From contig JAOTYE010000028.1 in assembly GCA_029862045.1 (NCBI GenBank), positions 1 to 43,140 of the forward strand: 43,140 nt of DNA. The letters are read 5' to 3'. Within the stretch, counting starts at the first letter, position 1; the number at the start of each line of letters is the position of its first letter. Under the pieces are notes generated by a model that worked only from the letters and a program-made list of their open reading frames with translations, was not told where the DNA came from and searched no databases. This document shows positions 8,241 to 17,560 of the stretch, in pieces. This stretch comes from Gammaproteobacteria bacterium. Its GTDB lineage: Bacteria; Pseudomonadota; Gammaproteobacteria; Steroidobacterales; Woeseiaceae. Made by a program: the position numbers and the translations under genes.

Positions 8241-8722
8241 TTACCACTCAAACTCTACAGTATCATCGTCATCAAGAACTACATTTTCTTCGACCAAAAC
8301 TGAAACTCCATCATTCGCAATTGTGTTGCTCACAATATCTATTTGCGCCGGAGTCTGTGCCACTAGCGCACCCACCAAAGCAGATACTACATTACTTGAT
8401 ATCTGAGAATAGCCATGTCCGGTCGTGACATGAAACTCTGCTCCACGAATTGTGGGATAACCAGTTGCACGTATACCGTCCAAGCAGATGGCGCAGGCCA
8501 AGTTTCGTCGGTATCCACAATTTGGTCGGAACAATTAAGCGCATTTGTAAGGAATTCGGATTTGATTCCCACCGACAAAGTAGCTGGTTCGATTTCGCAT
8601 TGCCTCACTATGTTGCCTGCGCGGGCGAACGCAGTACCAATGACTTTTCCATATATGTCCCAAAGACCATTCGGAATGAAATTGGCAGTGCCTGTGTCTC
8701 GTGCCTTGCAATTATTCCTCTC
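8241..8722 (-). pseudogene. Frameshifted or decayed gene of unknown function
   Basis: The 586-bp space between the two flanking methyltransferase genes is not empty. On the minus strand one frame is open from about 8722 (after a stop at 8725-8723) and reads protein-like sequence such as FIPNGLWDIYGKVIG, then GIKSEFLTNALNCSDQIV and YVQLVIPQFVEQ. At about 8450 the protein-like signal moves to another frame, with GAEFHVTTGHGYSQISS, then ALVAQTPAQIDIVSNTIAND and a C-terminus ending DDDDTVEFEW at 8241. The first frame has no good ATG, and the second has no supported start of its own. The simplest reading is one gene of about 155 codons broken by a frameshift and lacking its start. I do not recognise the family. 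A sequencing or assembly error is also possible. Confidence 0.5.
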
Positions 8723-8798
8723 TTACCAGAAACTTGGACGCGGAACACGATTCCGTTGATGAAACTTTAAGAAGTTACTGCGCACCTAGGAAATCCAT

Positions 8799-9500
8799 AT
8801 GTTCAAGGGTTTGTCGAAAACCATGATAAGCAAACTGGGATATGAAATTAGGCCTGTTCGAAAAGAAGTTAATACCTCCGGTTATGTCCTCTATAGTTAT
8901 CTAGATCAGGATGGTTCTTTTGATTATGAAAAGTATCGCAAGATACAAGAAGAGGGCAATAAAAGGAAAATCTCACAAGTTTGGGCCATTGAGGAAAATA
9001 TTGCCTTTCTCGCGGACTACATTAAGACTCGCATTGAGTCACCCAAATTCGGAATATGCCACGGAACGCGGCGCGGTAAAGAACAGTCCTGGTTCAGTGC
9101 TGCCCTCGGCTGCGACGTAATTGGTACCGAAATCTCCGACACAGCAGAAGATTTTCCCAACACAATTCAGTGGGATTTCCATGAGGCGAAGCCGGAGTGG
9201 CTCGACTCTGTTGATTTCATCTACAGCAACTCTTTCGATCATAGCTACGATCCAGAAAAGTGCCTGAACGTGTGGATGAGTTGCCTGAAAAAGAATGGGC
9301 TATGCATTATCGAGCATAGCTCGCTACATGAGCCGCAAGGCGCTAACGAATTGGACCCGTTCGGCGCCGAAATCTGGGTAATGCCCTATCTAATTACGAT
9401 GTGGGGAGGTGGAAAATTCGTCGTCAGACAAATCCTTACTGCTCCACAAAAAAATGATCGTGTGACTCACCAACAATTCATCGTAATCCAGAACTTTTGA
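8799..9500 (+). CDS. SAM-dependent methyltransferase-like protein
   Basis: A 233-residue protein. The central part looks like a class I methyltransferase core: KFGICHGTRRGKEQSWFSAA in place of a classical motif I (G-x-G-x-x-x-G type), then GCDVIGTEISDTA (acidic end of strand 2), VDFIYSNSFDHSYDPEKCLN (strand 4 and following loop) and KKNGLCIIEHSSLHEP (strand 5 to strand 6). The first 70 residues are basic and of unknown fold. The ATG at 8799 is the first in frame. It stands alone on the plus strand, between the broken gene and the convergent flippase. It probably modifies a glycan or a lipid-linked sugar. Family placement is moderately sure, substrate unknown. Confidence 0.65.
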   Translation: MFKGLSKTMISKLGYEIRPVRKEVNTSGYVLYSYLDQDGSFDYEKYRKIQEEGNKRKISQVWAIEENIAFLADYIKTRIESPKFGICHGTRRGKEQSWFSAALGCDVIGTEISDTAEDFPNTIQWDFHEAKPEWLDSVDFIYSNSFDHSYDPEKCLNVWMSCLKKNGLCIIEHSSLHEPQGANELDPFGAEIWVMPYLITMWGGGKFVVRQILTAPQKNDRVTHQQFIVIQNF

Positions 9501-9592
9501 GCCGAGACTGCTGTCCTGCCAAAGTCTAGAAGCGACGATTGGCGGATCGATGCTTTCGTTCTCGGTCTGACAAGATTTCAGTCATAGTCGCG

Positions 9593-10903
9593 TCACTCGA
9601 TGCGTCTTCGCCACAAGAAAGTACCGGCAACAGCTACGATAATTGCCCAGCTGACGTAGAGAATGACATTTGCCATACCAGCTCCCGACAAATCGAAATG
9701 CTGCATCAAAATCGGAAGACAAATTAGATACAAAATCGTCGAAATCACTATTGCGAACAGCGATAGTCTCGGAAGCCCGACGGCAAGAATCGCTGGAGTG
9801 ATAGGAAATGCCGCGGCAGAAATTGCAGCTCCAAGCGCATACCAGACAAGGACCGTATAACCATCGGTATATTGAGCGCCAAAAACAAGAGCCAGAACGT
9901 ACTCCCCAAAGAGAATCAAGCAAATCCAAAAACCGAACGACACCATTCCAACCATCACGCTAGATCGCCTAACTACCTGAAACAATTTTGCATATTGCTT
10001 CGCGGCGGACAGCCTGGTTAGCTCAGGGTAAATAGACTGATACAGCGGCTGCACGAGTCGTGTCAGTATTCGTGCTGTTTCTTTCGCAACCTTGTAAATA
10101 CCTGTGGCGGCATTGCCGAGAACGAACGAAACAATCAAGAAATCAAGCTGATCTGGGATCATCCGAAAGGTTGCATGCAGGTTGGTGGTCACTATGTAAT
10201 TCATGATTCCTTTGTTTTCCCGCATTGCTTGGGCGGCCGAGCCCTGGCGCACAGGTTTCAACTTGAGCCTGTGAAGCTGCCAGAACGAAATTCCTATTAA
10301 AACGAGATAGCCAATTACCTGGCATATCGCTGCCAGACCCACAAAGACGAGCAGTGAATCGGTCGTCGCAAAGGCAATCACCGTTGCAATTAACTTGACC
10401 CCAGCGGCGATGACTTTCTGGCCACCAAGTAGTCCAAACTTATCGTGCAGACGAAGAACTGCGATGCATGTTCCTTCTATGTTAAACGCGATAACTGCGC
10501 TATAAAAAACAGCATACTCGACAACAATGTGGCTCCACTGCAGCCACGAACCCGCCCAACGCGCGAGAGATGCCGCCACAATCGCACCGATCAATGCGGT
10601 ACTCAAATCTATCAAGAAACCTAGCTTAAATATGTCTTCGAGTGGTTCACGCTTCTCGCGTGCACGATGTTCCGCCCCGAATTTGATCAGGGCCTGCCAA
10701 GATTGAAAGTTCACGATCCTGTCAATAACCGCGACGTAGGTTTGCAGTAGCACGAGAATTCCGAAGTTGTCGACACCCAGCGCTCTCGCGGTCAGCGCTA
10801 TGGTAATCATTCTCATTGCGGAGGCCAGAAGATCACCGCTGAGCAGATAAGCGGCGTTTTTGAACATCCGATTAACCACGCGATCGCGAAACCAAGCGCC
10901 CAC
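9593..10903 (-). CDS. wzx: Oligosaccharide flippase (Wzx-type)
   Basis: A 436-residue integral membrane protein of the polysaccharide transporter (MATE/MOP) superfamily. The N-terminus, FKNAAYLLSGDLLASAMRM followed by ALTARALGVDNFGI, is the classic Wzx opening. The rest alternates hydrophobic helices with charged loops and would span the inner membrane about 12 times. Its job is to move the undecaprenyl-linked repeat unit to the periplasm for polymerisation. The frame opens at GTG 10903, but ATG at 10867 (MFKNAAYL) is an equally likely start. It lies 111 bases after the putative polymerase gene on the same strand. Confidence 0.85.
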   Translation of the reverse strand: MGAWFRDRVVNRMFKNAAYLLSGDLLASAMRMITIALTARALGVDNFGILVLLQTYVAVIDRIVNFQSWQALIKFGAEHRAREKREPLEDIFKLGFLIDLSTALIGAIVAASLARWAGSWLQWSHIVVEYAVFYSAVIAFNIEGTCIAVLRLHDKFGLLGGQKVIAAGVKLIATVIAFATTDSLLVFVGLAAICQVIGYLVLIGISFWQLHRLKLKPVRQGSAAQAMRENKGIMNYIVTTNLHATFRMIPDQLDFLIVSFVLGNAATGIYKVAKETARILTRLVQPLYQSIYPELTRLSAAKQYAKLFQVVRRSSVMVGMVSFGFWICLILFGEYVLALVFGAQYTDGYTVLVWYALGAAISAAAFPITPAILAVGLPRLSLFAIVISTILYLICLPILMQHFDLSGAGMANVILYVSWAIIVAVAGTFLWRRRIE

Positions 10904-11014
10904 ATGTGATAACTCAGTTTCTACTCGATGCTTAATGCGAATCCCTCTAGCGGAAGATCATGAACACACGCCTCACAAATACTACGTCGAAAGGACACCG
11001 TGCCGTCCTTGGTG

Positions 11015-12208
11015 TCAGCGGCCTTCAATAACTGCCTTGTAACTTTGGGTGCTTGATCGGCGACCCCATACCAACATCACAATCAGAAAAACAACTATCT
11101 GGAGCGGAAGTTTTGATCGCTGATGAGTCACACCATAAAGGTGAAACGAATAAATTGGCCAATAAGCTAGAAATGTAAGTACTAGGATTGTCTGTTCCTT
11201 TCGCAGAGCCCTAAGTACGGAAATGGCAGTTTGCCAATGCGCCACCAGGTAGATGATCATTCCGTAGTACACGGTTTGATGAACAAGTCGTACTACGTCA
11301 TCAACAAGTCCCCACATTTCGCTACCACCACTCATCGCTCGCTCAAGCATCGATGTGGGAATTGGCGTCGCCGCATAACGAACCATCGAAACAACTAAAT
11401 CTTTAAGAATATTCTGTGATTTATACGCTGATGCGATTCTATCCAGATGCTTAACACGACCTTCGCCGGTCGTGAATATGAACTGCCTGTAGTAAGAGAT
11501 CGAAACTTCTAATATCGGTTCCCAAAAGACTATTATTACCAAACCCGCAAACACACTGCCGGCCGCCATTCCTACAACTGCTCGCTTTGACACAATTCCT
11601 TTGAAAACGCCGCGTAATAAGCGCATCAGTTCAACAGCACCAACGATAGCGCCCAGTACGAACGCAGCGAATGGGCGCAACATAAACAGGAGAATTAGCG
11701 GAACGATTGCATAGTACTTTTGAGCGCCGGGCTTCGCGTACAAGAATGCGACCAATGTCGTGGTCAGCAGTATTGGGACGTCTCGAAGATTGAACGTTGA
11801 AACCCAAAGGCTGTAGGGGAGAAATATCGGCAAGAGCCACACGATTTTCCTCCGATCAAAGATCCTAAATAGGCAGTAGATGAGCAGGGCATAGAACGGG
11901 ATATTGACTACCTTGAGTGCGAGCCCGTTTAGGCCAATATCGACATTCAAGACCCAGTAATTCACGCCATGCCATAGCGCCCTCTTCTTGTCAAACAACT
12001 CGCTCAATTCAGTCGAGGTGGCGGTCTCTATGTAGAATAATTCGTCGCTCTTGAGTGGATCAATCGAGCCGCTGATAATTTCGAGCCCGGCCAGGCTGAG
12101 GAAAATACCGGCCAGCGCATACAGCCCAACATAGAACTCCGCGCCACCATTCTTCTCGCGGCACACTATGAGCCCGGCAATCAAAGTTAGGAATAGAAAT
12201 AGGACCAA
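11015..12208 (-). CDS. Probable Wzy-type polysaccharide polymerase
   Basis: A 397-residue, very hydrophobic protein with about ten predicted membrane helices and a larger periplasmic segment at about 250-300 (YYRQFIFTTGEGRVKHLDRI). Wzy proteins share little sequence; the call rests on topology, size and position between the chain-length gene and the flippase. WVSTFNLRDVPILL resembles a conserved NLRDxP-type stretch I associate with O-antigen polymerase-like proteins, which is weak support. No ATG exists near the start: TTG at 12208 is the first acceptable codon, and an in-frame stop lies 11 codons upstream. It would join repeat units on the periplasmic side. Confidence 0.65.
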   Translation of the reverse strand: MVLFLFLTLIAGLIVCREKNGGAEFYVGLYALAGIFLSLAGLEIISGSIDPLKSDELFYIETATSTELSELFDKKRALWHGVNYWVLNVDIGLNGLALKVVNIPFYALLIYCLFRIFDRRKIVWLLPIFLPYSLWVSTFNLRDVPILLTTTLVAFLYAKPGAQKYYAIVPLILLFMLRPFAAFVLGAIVGAVELMRLLRGVFKGIVSKRAVVGMAAGSVFAGLVIIVFWEPILEVSISYYRQFIFTTGEGRVKHLDRIASAYKSQNILKDLVVSMVRYAATPIPTSMLERAMSGGSEMWGLVDDVVRLVHQTVYYGMIIYLVAHWQTAISVLRALRKEQTILVLTFLAYWPIYSFHLYGVTHQRSKLPLQIVVFLIVMLVWGRRSSTQSYKAVIEGR

Positions 12209-12274
12209 AGTATCTGCCAGAGATCGATCGTCATTGCGCTAATTCGTTAGGCGTGTGCCTGACTGTAGAGCATG

Positions 12275-13201
12275 TCAGTGTATGTCTTCGCGCCGTCGGC
12301 TCCGGACCGCGTTGTAAATCAGTGCACAAAAAATACCCAGCATTCCGCCGCAGAAGGTCATCAGAACAACGATCAATGGCTTTCTGGGCCTCGTCGGCTG
12401 GTCAGGAACTCGGGCCGGATCGATTACCGTAAATGCATATTCGTTTTTTGCCTGAGCGAGCATTATTGTCTGCATTTGGCCTTCAATCAGCCTGGAAATT
12501 GCCTGCCTTAGTTCCACGAGATTAGCGACCTGAAGTTGACTCTGAAGATATTCGAGCTGGCGCCGCGCATCATCCAGGTCTCGAGTCCGCAACTGATCAT
12601 TTATCCGTTCAACAAGCTGGCCCACCCAGTTTGCAGCGACCTCAGGATCGGTCCATTCGATCGAAAGCTCGATGAGACCCGAATCTTCATTGACTGCGAC
12701 CAACCGAACGCTATTTGTAAAAAACCGAACAGCATCACGAATGTCCGGGTGCTCGTCAGGACCTTCACTAATCCATTTTCCGTCTTCGGCGTTCCATTGG
12801 CTCGCGAAAAGTACCGGAATGAGGTCGTTATCAATAATGAAAGACTCGGCAAACGCTCGGGATCGAAGCGTCGCCAAAGCATGAGTACTGTCCCCTTGTC
12901 TGCCGAGATTTATTCCGGCAAGGCTTGCCAATCCGCCGAGGCCCGCAGCGAGGTTGGACCCTCGGTCTTCTTGCGCTGATGCAAGCACCACTTCTGCACG
13001 GTAAACGGGTGTCGCCACCAATGCGTAGACAATACCAGCTATCGCCAATACTGCTGTGACTCCGAGAATCAGCCACTTGCGTTCCCAGAGGCTCGTTATG
13101 ACACGCACCAAGTCAATATTGTCTTGGGTCGCCTCGCCATACATCACATACGCCGGCTGTGACGGCGGCATATGATCTGGCCGTTCTGGCGTATCAGTCA
13201 T
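12275..13201 (-). CDS. wzz: Wzz/GumC-type chain-length determinant
   Basis: A 308-residue inner-membrane protein with Wzz topology: one helix near the N-terminus (WLILGVTAVLAIAGIVYAL) followed by TPVYRAEVVLA, a periplasmic part with a probable coiled coil (DDARRQLEYLQSQLQVANLV), a proline-rich region (PARVPDQPTRPRKP) and a second helix before a short basic tail. There is no cytoplasmic tyrosine-kinase domain of the Wzc/BceF type. It sets polymer length with Wzy and couples to the Wza-like exporter. ATG at 13201 is chosen; it overlaps the exporter stop as ATGACTGA. A TTG four codons upstream is the alternative. Confidence 0.88.
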   Translation of the reverse strand: MTDTPERPDHMPPSQPAYVMYGEATQDNIDLVRVITSLWERKWLILGVTAVLAIAGIVYALVATPVYRAEVVLASAQEDRGSNLAAGLGGLASLAGINLGRQGDSTHALATLRSRAFAESFIIDNDLIPVLFASQWNAEDGKWISEGPDEHPDIRDAVRFFTNSVRLVAVNEDSGLIELSIEWTDPEVAANWVGQLVERINDQLRTRDLDDARRQLEYLQSQLQVANLVELRQAISRLIEGQMQTIMLAQAKNEYAFTVIDPARVPDQPTRPRKPLIVVLMTFCGGMLGIFCALIYNAVRSRRREDIH

Positions 13202-15935
13202 TAAACGAATCAACTGCTGCGAGAGCGATCGCCGCCTGATACAGAATCTGCGTAACGCCCGTCCACAGCGTCAACGGTCTGATCCGATTCGTCTCCAACG
13301 GTACGACGATCGTATCGCCTGGACGAATCTCTGCGTTATTTCGCCGGCCAAACCACTTCGAACGATTGCCAGCGATTACTGCACCGCTGGCTCTGACTAC
13401 ATAAATCAATTGCTTGTCAGCCCTTCGGGTCAGGCCACCGCTCATCTGAATATAGTCGTCACGTGACAGCCCTTGCTGGAACAAATGCGAAGTATTCTGC
13501 TGCGTTTCCCCGATCACCGTGACTTCTTGCGCGCGCTTGGGCACCAGTATCTGATCGCCGTCGCGCAGTTCAACATCGCCCACGATATCCGTATCGGGCG
13601 CAGCCACGGATACTTGCTCGAGATCGACAACAAGACGGCCTACGGCCTCGGTTTCTTCAAGCTGAGCAAGCAGCGACTGACCAATACGCATCGACTCTTC
13701 ATTCGATTCATTGCGATTCTCCAGAGACAAGGAGTTCAAATCCGCCTGCATACGTCGAGCAAGGACTTCAAGTTGTTCCTGCTCACGTTGCCGAAGCGCT
13801 TCACGCAAAAACACCGCCCCTTCCGGAAACGCGTCGTCCGTTAGTCCCCCCGCACGATCGAGAATCTGGCGCAATGTTTCGCCACCACGAATTCGATACC
13901 GACCAGGAAAAGTCACCTCACCCTCCAGCTGTACTGCCCACAATGAGTCCCACTCTGGAACTTTGCTGATTCTCAAATTGTCATGTTCCTGGAGAACCAG
14001 ATCAGCGGACATATTGCCACTGAGAATCGCATCGAGATCGATGTCAATGACCTCTGTATTACGGAATTGCCCACCGGATATTGCGTAACGCGCAATCTCG
14101 GCTTTGAGCGTATACGCCTGTTCGGCCAAATTGCCGCCCGCCCGAATCAAATCGCTGACCCGCATCCCGGACTCCAGTGGATAGCTGCCCGATGCCTTAA
14201 CCTGGCCGGTGATGCTGACCTCGGTATACGGTTCACCGTGTTGTGACTGAAGCTGCAATTCTTCCAGAATTGGTTGTATTACTCGCTGGCGGCCAAATGC
14301 TGCGTTGAACACCTGCACAGTATCGCGCGCTTGCAAGGCTGTATTGGCTTCTGAATTGGGGTCAACCAGCGCCGCAGCCAGGTTGGCCGACACAACGCTA
14401 ACCTTTCGATTACGGGGGTCCTCTCGCCGTATCAACAAGTAATTCAGGTCGCCACCCGGCTTCAGCGCCAGCGCAGATTCCACGAGATCGGTCAGGCGCA
14501 TTCCCGGTTGCCATTGATACGGTCCCGGTCGATGCACGTGCCCGCTCAGTGTCACCACGCGCTCAAACTCAGGCAAAATGCTCGGGATCATCAGCAGGTC
14601 ACCCGCATTGACTGCCATGGCTGCAGCCGCCGGACTGTCCGCATCGACGGAAATAACGATGCGCTCCTGCCCGGCTTCGATGCGCTCGATGCGGGCGCCG
14701 TCAGGATACGCGTCAGGCAGCAGCCCCCCCGCCATCGTGATGACATCGTCAATGTCCGCGCGCCCACGTATTTCGTAGATCGCGGGACGCTTGACGGCGC
14801 CTGTGACGCTGACCTGCGAGCCGATCGGTGTCACGAAAATCACATCGCCCGGCTGCAAGCGGTTGTCGCCCGATGTGTCTCCTTTGAGCAGCAGGTCGTA
14901 AAGATCGAGGCGCGCCGCAACGTTGCCGCGCCGCTTGAGCTGAATATCGCGCAGCGAGCCAATGCGGCTTATGCCGCCACTGCGATATAAAGCACTGCTG
15001 ATAGTGGCAAGGCTGTCGACCACATAGGAGCCGGGGCGATTAACGTCGCCGAGTACGAAAATACGAATCGTGCGCAGCTGCCCCATCGTCACGCTGACCT
15101 GCGTGCCGATCAACATCTCCCGCACTCGCCGATTGACATCCTCGCGAAACTCCGAGAACGACAGGTTCGCTACGGTGACAGGGCCGATTTCCGGAATATT
15201 AAGGATACCGTCACGCGTAACATCAATCTCATAGATGCCGTTGACGTTACCGAACAGTTGCACGCGTACCGTATCTCCGGGACCAAGAATATAGTCGGGA
15301 GGCACCGGGCCCGTCATTGGCGGATCGAAGCTCGCCTCTTTGGGTTCGAAGATGTCGTAGCCGAATGGCTTGAGCGCTTCAACGCCCGTCGGTTGCGTTT
15401 CCAGGATGCGAGCATCGATGTCAAAAGCAGACAACAGCGATTCGGCTCCCAGACGCCGCTCGATGTCGGGTTCGGTCAGCCCCAGCAGCGGAATTGATTG
15501 AATGCCAAGTAACGACAACACGCCGTTGTCGTCAAGTACATACGTGCGACTACCGCTAAGTCTGCTCAGCGTACGATCGGCCTGAAGCTCCTGCAATTCA
15601 TTGTTGCTCAGTGATTCTTTCGGCGTGAAATTGACGACGAGACGGCTGTTGGCACTCACCCGCAAGGTCTCCACAACGGGAAACGACGCGATGGCAGGGG
15701 ACAGCGCTGAGGACGGCGTATCGACGGTTTCCTGAACCCGCTCACCTACACGCAGTGCGGGGCCGCTCTTGTTCTGTTGTAGCGCTTCCAGCGCCTGCTG
15801 ACGCTGCGCCGGCGGCAGTGAATTGATCATCAGCTCCTGCTGCGGCGTCAGACCGGTCGATTGTGCCCCGGCTGGCACTGCGATGAGTAAGAGAGGAATC
15901 ACGCTTGCCGCGATGATCGCTTTGATTTTATTCAT
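13194..15935 (-). CDS. wza: Wza-like polysaccharide export protein with multiple SLBB domains
   Basis: A 913-residue secreted protein. The frame is open further upstream, but ATG at 15935 begins a clear signal peptide (MNKIKAIIAASVIPLLLIAV ending at AGAQS) and has TAGGAATA just before it. The Poly_export (Wza) domain is seen at PPDYILGPGDTVRVQLFGN and is followed by a chain of SLBB (beta-grasp) repeats, recognised by recurring pieces such as GDVNRPGSYVVD, VTGAVKRPAIYEIRG, LSGHVHRPGPYQWQPG, ITGQVKASGSYPLESG and LEGEVTFPGRYRIRGG, each followed by a GD-(V/Q)-I strand. This is more than twice the length of E. coli Wza (about 380 residues). It should form the outer-membrane/periplasmic export conduit. 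Translationally coupled to wzz. Confidence 0.9.
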   Translation of the reverse strand: MNKIKAIIAASVIPLLLIAVPAGAQSTGLTPQQELMINSLPPAQRQQALEALQQNKSGPALRVGERVQETVDTPSSALSPAIASFPVVETLRVSANSRLVVNFTPKESLSNNELQELQADRTLSRLSGSRTYVLDDNGVLSLLGIQSIPLLGLTEPDIERRLGAESLLSAFDIDARILETQPTGVEALKPFGYDIFEPKEASFDPPMTGPVPPDYILGPGDTVRVQLFGNVNGIYEIDVTRDGILNIPEIGPVTVANLSFSEFREDVNRRVREMLIGTQVSVTMGQLRTIRIFVLGDVNRPGSYVVDSLATISSALYRSGGISRIGSLRDIQLKRRGNVAARLDLYDLLLKGDTSGDNRLQPGDVIFVTPIGSQVSVTGAVKRPAIYEIRGRADIDDVITMAGGLLPDAYPDGARIERIEAGQERIVISVDADSPAAAAMAVNAGDLLMIPSILPEFERVVTLSGHVHRPGPYQWQPGMRLTDLVESALALKPGGDLNYLLIRREDPRNRKVSVVSANLAAALVDPNSEANTALQARDTVQVFNAAFGRQRVIQPILEELQLQSQHGEPYTEVSITGQVKASGSYPLESGMRVSDLIRAGGNLAEQAYTLKAEIARYAISGGQFRNTEVIDIDLDAILSGNMSADLVLQEHDNLRISKVPEWDSLWAVQLEGEVTFPGRYRIRGGETLRQILDRAGGLTDDAFPEGAVFLREALRQREQEQLEVLARRMQADLNSLSLENRNESNEESMRIGQSLLAQLEETEAVGRLVVDLEQVSVAAPDTDIVGDVELRDGDQILVPKRAQEVTVIGETQQNTSHLFQQGLSRDDYIQMSGGLTRRADKQLIYVVRASGAVIAGNRSKWFGRRNNAEIRPGDTIVVPLETNRIRPLTLWTGVTQILYQAAIALAAVDSFND

Positions 15936-16010
15936 TATTCCTACGGATGGATCTCGCATATGTTCGGCGGATTGTACCAGCGTTGGTCTTGAATCATACC
16001 CATGATGCAA

Positions 16011-17477
16011 TCAGTAGGAACTGCGCCATTGCAGGTATCCGCGAGCTTCGTTCACCGACCCGCCGCTCGCCACGTCGTCGATGCGTTCGTATCCGACGCC
16101 AATGTCCACAACGCCGAAGCTGAAGGCCCGACTGTGCGACAGGTCAATGCTCGTGACGTCCTGGGGCGTCGCCGTCAACGTGTGACGTGCATCCGGCGAA
16201 CCACCATCATTGAGCTTGCCGGATCGAAGTAGCGCGCGCCATTGCGTATCCTCGGCATCGACGGCAATGAGGCCTGCGGAGATCAGTTTGGCGTCGTTGT
16301 CGGCGCCGTGACCGATGGACCGGCTGCGGAATCGGTAGCCGGTTTGATAGATGCCGTGATTGTATGCGCAATTGAAAAGCTCATTTGACTTGGAGAAATC
16401 ACAGCTTGTTGCTGCGACCTCGACATACCAACGAAACGACCATCGATCCATTGCGTAACCTGATCCTTCCAGTCCAAGTTGCCCCAGATACCGGCTCGGA
16501 AAACCGCCCGCCTCGTCCTCGCCGATGAATTGACCGTACAGCGCGACTGGCACGTCGAAAAATCCGGGCGCCCATCGAAAGTCGATGCCGGCGAGTTGAT
16601 TGCCGGGCTCATTTTCCTCGCCGATTCCTGCATCGCCAATGTTGTCCTTGCCCAAGAGCAGATCAACAAACGTATCGAAATCGCATGGCCGATCATCGCC
16701 ACACCATTGCGCAGTTCGTGACAGGCCGATTTCGAGCGAGGGTATCGGGCGAAAATTAAAGCGCATACCAAAGAACTGCGCGTCCGGGACTGCCCGTTCC
16801 TTTTCCAGTTGCCCGAACATCACGCTTAGATCCCAGGGACCCAGCCAGCTGAGCCACTTGCTCTCGAAAGCGTCGGTAAAGACTCGATCGATCGTCAGCG
16901 AAGGAATCGGCCGTGCGTTGTTCGACAGGATCAGGCTGCCATCCCAGCCCGGCCCCCACCAGCGTTCCTCAGTGCTCGCGGCAATGGACCAATTGCCGGC
17001 GACAACGCCAATCATGCTGTTGTCGATCCTCCCGTCTTCATCGTCCTGGTCCGAATCCACGTACTGGACATTGATATCCGCGCTGAACCAGTTGTCGATC
17101 CAGGATATCCCGGCAGACACCTCCGCCCGCCCTCGCGGCGTATCCTGATACGAGCGTATGCGTGTCGCGTTGTCGGCGAACCCGACTTCTGTATTGAACG
17201 TCAGTTCCTGCGTTCTCGTCTCCCAATTGGCGCGCTGTCTGATACGTACGAGCGCGTCGACAACTGCAGGCGGCAGGTCCGTCGCGTCAGCGTTATCGAT
17301 GTCGTCGAGTATTGGGCCCCAAGCGAGCGGCCAGGTTGTGATCGTGCCCTTGATGACACCATGGTCAGCGAGGCGCTGGATGTCGTGGCGCAGCGCGAGA
17401 TCACCGGTCGCGATGTTCGGGCCGGCGAGGGCCGTGGATGTGCCGAGTATGAGCGCGATGGCGATGATGCGGAGCAT
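16011..17477 (-). CDS. wzi: Capsule assembly Wzi-family outer-membrane protein
   Basis: A 488-residue protein. The open frame extends 53 codons upstream, but ATG 17477 starts a signal peptide (MLRIIAIALILGTSTALAG) and is the likely start. After the signal come a helical region (GDLALRHDIQRLADHGVIKG) and long alternating strands typical of a beta-barrel, with motifs such as STEERWWGPGWDGSLILSNN and RYLGQLGLEGSGY that match Wzi-like proteins. The C-terminus ends RGYLQWRSSY, an aromatic end as in outer-membrane barrels. Wzi anchors capsule to the cell surface. It lies between pgi and the exporter gene and 75 bases before the exporter's start. Confidence 0.85.
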   Translation of the reverse strand: MLRIIAIALILGTSTALAGPNIATGDLALRHDIQRLADHGVIKGTITTWPLAWGPILDDIDNADATDLPPAVVDALVRIRQRANWETRTQELTFNTEVGFADNATRIRSYQDTPRGRAEVSAGISWIDNWFSADINVQYVDSDQDDEDGRIDNSMIGVVAGNWSIAASTEERWWGPGWDGSLILSNNARPIPSLTIDRVFTDAFESKWLSWLGPWDLSVMFGQLEKERAVPDAQFFGMRFNFRPIPSLEIGLSRTAQWCGDDRPCDFDTFVDLLLGKDNIGDAGIGEENEPGNQLAGIDFRWAPGFFDVPVALYGQFIGEDEAGGFPSRYLGQLGLEGSGYAMDRWSFRWYVEVAATSCDFSKSNELFNCAYNHGIYQTGYRFRSRSIGHGADNDAKLISAGLIAVDAEDTQWRALLRSGKLNDGGSPDARHTLTATPQDVTSIDLSHSRAFSFGVVDIGVGYERIDDVASGGSVNEARGYLQWRSSY

Positions 17478-17530
17478 GCGGCGATGGTAGCAGAGCTTGG
17501 CGGAGAATCGCGGCTGGACGCTGCTCGGAA

Positions 17531-17560
17531 GGGTCGGCCGCCAGGAAGGGCTCCTACAGG
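17531..17560. repeat. REP-like element overlapping the pgi stop codon
   Basis: A short G+C-rich element ending in GGGCTCCTACAGG (17548-17560) that overlaps the pgi stop codon. The tail is the same kind as in Pseudomonas-type REP sequences. Two related elements occur at 26837-26881 and 38215-38253. It may fold and slow transcription or mRNA decay between pgi and wzi. The left boundary is approximate. Confidence 0.5.

Noticed and set aside
8415..8770. Two overlapping plus-strand frames in the 8.2-8.8 kb gap
   Set aside because: Both are opposite the more protein-like minus-strand frames, overlap each other and have no ribosome site.
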